A DNA stretch of 64,000 bases from Nitrosarchaeum sp. GTDB lineage: Archaea > Thermoproteota > Nitrososphaeria > Nitrososphaerales > Nitrosopumilaceae. The notes beneath the pieces were generated by a model, which had not been told where the DNA came from, ran no database searches, and saw only the letters and a list, made by a program, of their open reading frames with translations. Shown in pieces: positions 61,986-64,000 of this stretch (position 1 is the first letter of the stretch; each line of letters starts with the position of its first letter). A program made the translations under genes and the position numbers. The stretch is from NCBI GenBank assembly GCA_021414365.1, contig JAIOOR010000013.1, positions 1 through 64,000 of the forward strand, written 5' to 3'.

Positions 61986-62606
61986 ATGGGAAAATATACA
62001 CTTCCGCAAATTCCATATGCTTATGATGCATTAGAACCTCATATTGACGCAAGAACAATGGAGATTCATCATACAAAACACCACCAAGCATACACTGACA
62101 AATTAAATACAGCACTAGAAGCCTGTCCAACAGAAATACAGAGCAAAGACATTTTGGAAATCTTGGCAAACATTAACCAAGTACCAGAATCACAAAGAGG
62201 TGCAATTAATTTCAATGGTGGTGGATATGACAATCATAAGTTGTATTGGAACAACATGAAACCAAATGGAGGTGGAGAGCCTGGAGGATCAATTGCAGAT
62301 GCAATCAATGATTCTTTTGGAAGCTTTTCTGCATTCAAGGAGAAATTCTCATCAACTTCTGCAGTAATTCAAGGCAGTGGCTGGGGATGGTTAGTATACA
62401 ATCCTTCAACTAAGAAGGTTGAGTACAAGTCCATGCCAAACCAAACTAGTCCAAGAACTGAAGGATTAGTGCCATTATTGGGATGTGATGTTTGGGAGCA
62501 TGCATATTATCTGAAATATCAAAACAAGAGACCTGACTACATTTCATCTTGGTGGAATATAGTTAATTGGGACGAAGTAGAAAACAGATTCTCCAAAGCA
62601 AAATAA
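61986..62606 (+). CDS. sodA: Fe/Mn superoxide dismutase, 206 aa
   Basis: Disproportionates superoxide. The first metal His is H28 in I-H-H-T-K-H-H, the second lies in the D-N-H-K-L-Y-W-N-N stretch near residue 83, and Asp and His in D-V-W-E-H-A-Y-Y-L (about 167-175). G-S-G-W-G-W-L is in place. Fe or Mn cannot be told by eye. Useful in an aerobic ammonia oxidiser. ATG start; diverges from the subtilase. Confidence 0.96.
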   Translation: MGKYTLPQIPYAYDALEPHIDARTMEIHHTKHHQAYTDKLNTALEACPTEIQSKDILEILANINQVPESQRGAINFNGGGYDNHKLYWNNMKPNGGGEPGGSIADAINDSFGSFSAFKEKFSSTSAVIQGSGWGWLVYNPSTKKVEYKSMPNQTSPRTEGLVPLLGCDVWEHAYYLKYQNKRPDYISSWWNIVNWDEVENRFSKAK

Positions 62607-62685
62607 AGTTTTATCTTTATTTTTTTTATTGTTTAGTGTTATCTTATGAATGAATTTATAAACATCTCAAGGTGGTTTGTTGTAA

Positions 62686-63111
62686 ATGAGTGAAGAACAT
62701 GCCCAACGATTGATGCAACAAATGCAAATGCTTGAAACTTACTATGCAGATTTGTCTCAACGCGAAGCAACCCTTGTCAATGTTCTAAGAGAGGCAATAT
62801 CCGCAATTGAATCAATAAAGGCGCTTAGTGAAAAACCTAATTCTGATACTTTGGTTCCAATTGGAATGGGAACATTTGTGCAAACAAAAATTTCATCTAC
62901 TGACAAAATTATTTTGAATATTGGTGCAGGAGTTGCTGTGGAAAAGCCACGTGATTCTGCAATAAACTATCTTGAGGCAAAAATTAAAGAAATTGAAGTT
63001 GCAATACAAGATACTTCTGCCAGAAAACAAGATGCAATAGCAAGGTTGGAACAAGGCAAAGAGCAAATGAATCTCCTGATGCAAGAAACATCTCAAAATA
63101 CTACAGGATAA
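62686..63111 (+). CDS. pfdA: prefoldin subunit alpha, 141 aa
   Basis: Two long coiled-coil helices (residues 1-47 and 95-138) with a beta-hairpin region between (P-I-G-M-G-T-F-V-Q-T-K-I and I-L-N-I-G-A-G-V-A-V-E-K). Part of the hexameric chaperone that hands unfolded proteins to the thermosome. A ribosome site AAGGTGG precedes the ATG. ftsY follows after 4 bases, the common archaeal order pfdA-ftsY. Confidence 0.94.
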   Translation: MSEEHAQRLMQQMQMLETYYADLSQREATLVNVLREAISAIESIKALSEKPNSDTLVPIGMGTFVQTKISSTDKIILNIGAGVAVEKPRDSAINYLEAKIKEIEVAIQDTSARKQDAIARLEQGKEQMNLLMQETSQNTTG

Positions 63112-63115
63112 AATA

Positions 63116-64000
63116 ATGTTTGATAATCTTCGCAATGCATTTTCAAATGCAGCGAAAAGTCTTGGTGAAAAAGAACTCAACGAAAAAGATATTGAAGCAA
63201 TCCTCTACGAGTTAGAACTTTCTTTGATGGAATCTGATGTAGCCAGTGAAGTTATCGATTCTATAAAATCTGACCTGAAAAGTCAACTAATTGGTTCTAG
63301 AGTAGATAGAAAAGAAATTGAAAAATTTGTCAAAGACAGCCTGATTTCAAGCATCTCTTCTTTGTTTGATGTCGCAGGAACAATTGATCTTTTTGAAAAA
63401 ATCAATGAAAAAAAGAAAACGGGTCAGCCTTTTCTTATTCTTTTTGTAGGGATTAACGGAACTGGAAAAACAACTTCTCTTGCAAAAGTAGCTCATATGT
63501 TGCAGCAAGCAAAATACTCTGTGGTAGTCGCAGCAGCTGATACATTCAGAGCAGGAGCTATTGAGCAACTACGTGAACACACAAATCGTTTGAATCTAAA
63601 ACTAGTCGCTCAAAATTATAATTCTGATCCTGCTGCAGTAGCTAGGGATGCAGTTCTTTATGCAAAATCTCACAAAACTGACTGTGTGTTAATTGACACT
63701 GCAGGCAGAATGCAAACTAGTAAAAACCTGATGGAACAAATTTCTAAAATCTCTAAAGTTGTAAATCCTGATTTTAAAATTTTTGTAGGTGATTCATTAG
63801 CTGGAAATGATACTGTAAATCAAGCTAGAGAATTCTTTGAACATGTAAAGTTCAATGGATCAATTCTAACAAAAAGTGATGCAGATGCACGTGGTGGAGC
63901 TGCATTATCAATTGTAAAAATTACTTCTACACCAGTTCTCTATCTCGGTGTTGGACAAGAATATCAAGATCTAAAACCATTTGATAAAGAAACTTTTCTA
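63116..64000 (+). CDS. ftsY: signal recognition particle receptor FtsY, 5' 295 codons (runs off the window)
   Basis: SRP receptor GTPase. N domain (about 1-100); P-loop G-I-N-G-T-G-K-T-T (112-120); G2 box A-D-T-F-R-A-G-A, whose D-T-F-R marks FtsY rather than Ffh; D-T-A-G-R (near 197); T-K-S-D near 257; and the G5 G-V-G-Q near 280. The A domain is absent or minimal. The start is ATG at 63116. The 3' end lies beyond the window. Confidence 0.93.
   Translation, partial: MFDNLRNAFSNAAKSLGEKELNEKDIEAILYELELSLMESDVASEVIDSIKSDLKSQLIGSRVDRKEIEKFVKDSLISSISSLFDVAGTIDLFEKINEKKKTGQPFLILFVGINGTGKTTSLAKVAHMLQQAKYSVVVAAADTFRAGAIEQLREHTNRLNLKLVAQNYNSDPAAVARDAVLYAKSHKTDCVLIDTAGRMQTSKNLMEQISKISKVVNPDFKIFVGDSLAGNDTVNQAREFFEHVKFNGSILTKSDADARGGAALSIVKITSTPVLYLGVGQEYQDLKPFDKETFL

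Noticed and set aside
1-64000. CRISPR arrays, rRNA genes, prophage or plasmid replication genes
   Set aside because: I looked for regularly spaced direct repeats, rRNA-like conserved segments and phage structural or replication proteins and saw none.

Overview
The window is AT-rich archaeal DNA from an ammonia-oxidising thaumarchaeon of the Nitrosopumilus type (Nitrososphaerota). Four observations support this. The rpoA gene is a single unsplit 1263-codon gene, where most archaea split it into A' and A''. Several secreted proteins end in a PEFG-CTERM sorting signal, which is typical of this lineage. The ribosomal and translation genes are archaeal (L30e, L19e, L32e, P0/L10, L12, archaeal NusA, Spt5/NusG, SecE, prefoldin alpha, DtdA). 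A tRNA-Gln(CUG) on the minus strand appears to carry two introns. The species assignment is inference.

Layout. 0-3.1 kb: small membrane, basic and cysteine-rich proteins, then a radical SAM enzyme. 3.1-8.2 kb: larB and malate dehydrogenase on the minus strand, divergent from larC-larE-cysteine desulfurase on the plus strand. This is a nearly complete nickel-pincer-nucleotide cofactor pathway without larA. 8.2-15.6 kb: four secreted PEFG-CTERM Ig-like proteins, interrupted by a 3.26 kb island. The island is bounded by 53-bp inverted repeats and carries a DDE transposase, an AbrB-HicB-HicA antitoxin/toxin operon and two unknown proteins. 15.7-28.2 kb: rpoH-rpoB-rpoA, an Sm-like gene, two secreted proteins, then rpl30e-nusA-rps12-rps7 and the tRNA. 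28.3-43.6 kb: accessory DNA with tiny zinc-finger proteins, helical proteins, a flavoprotein reductase, a nitroreductase, a duplicated histidine-kinase pair lacking canonical phosphoacceptor residues, and membrane proteins. 43.7-49.3 kb: leuS and alaS. 51.9-58.1 kb: rpl12, then L10-L1, L11-NusG-SecE and L19e-L32e, interleaved with a TRIC-like channel, an Lrp regulator, dtdA and an O6-alkylguanine transferase. 58.3-64 kb: PEP carboxykinase, a membrane-anchored subtilase, superoxide dismutase, prefoldin alpha and the start of ftsY.

How the genes work together. The core blocks form the transcription and translation machinery (RNA polymerase, NusA/NusG, r-proteins, tRNA synthetases, the D-aminoacyl-tRNA proofreader, SecE/FtsY for secretion). 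The Lar genes build a nickel cofactor whose enzyme is not in the window. The PEFG proteins, subtilase and Ig-TPR protein belong to the cell surface.

At least four short or 5'-proximal reading frames (a ribbon-helix-helix gene, a zinc ribbon, a small membrane protein and the first codons of pckA) are broken by what looks like one missing base. Two to three of these sit in T runs. Either these are real pseudogenes and recoded genes, or the assembly has small indel errors. That should be settled before using these gene models.
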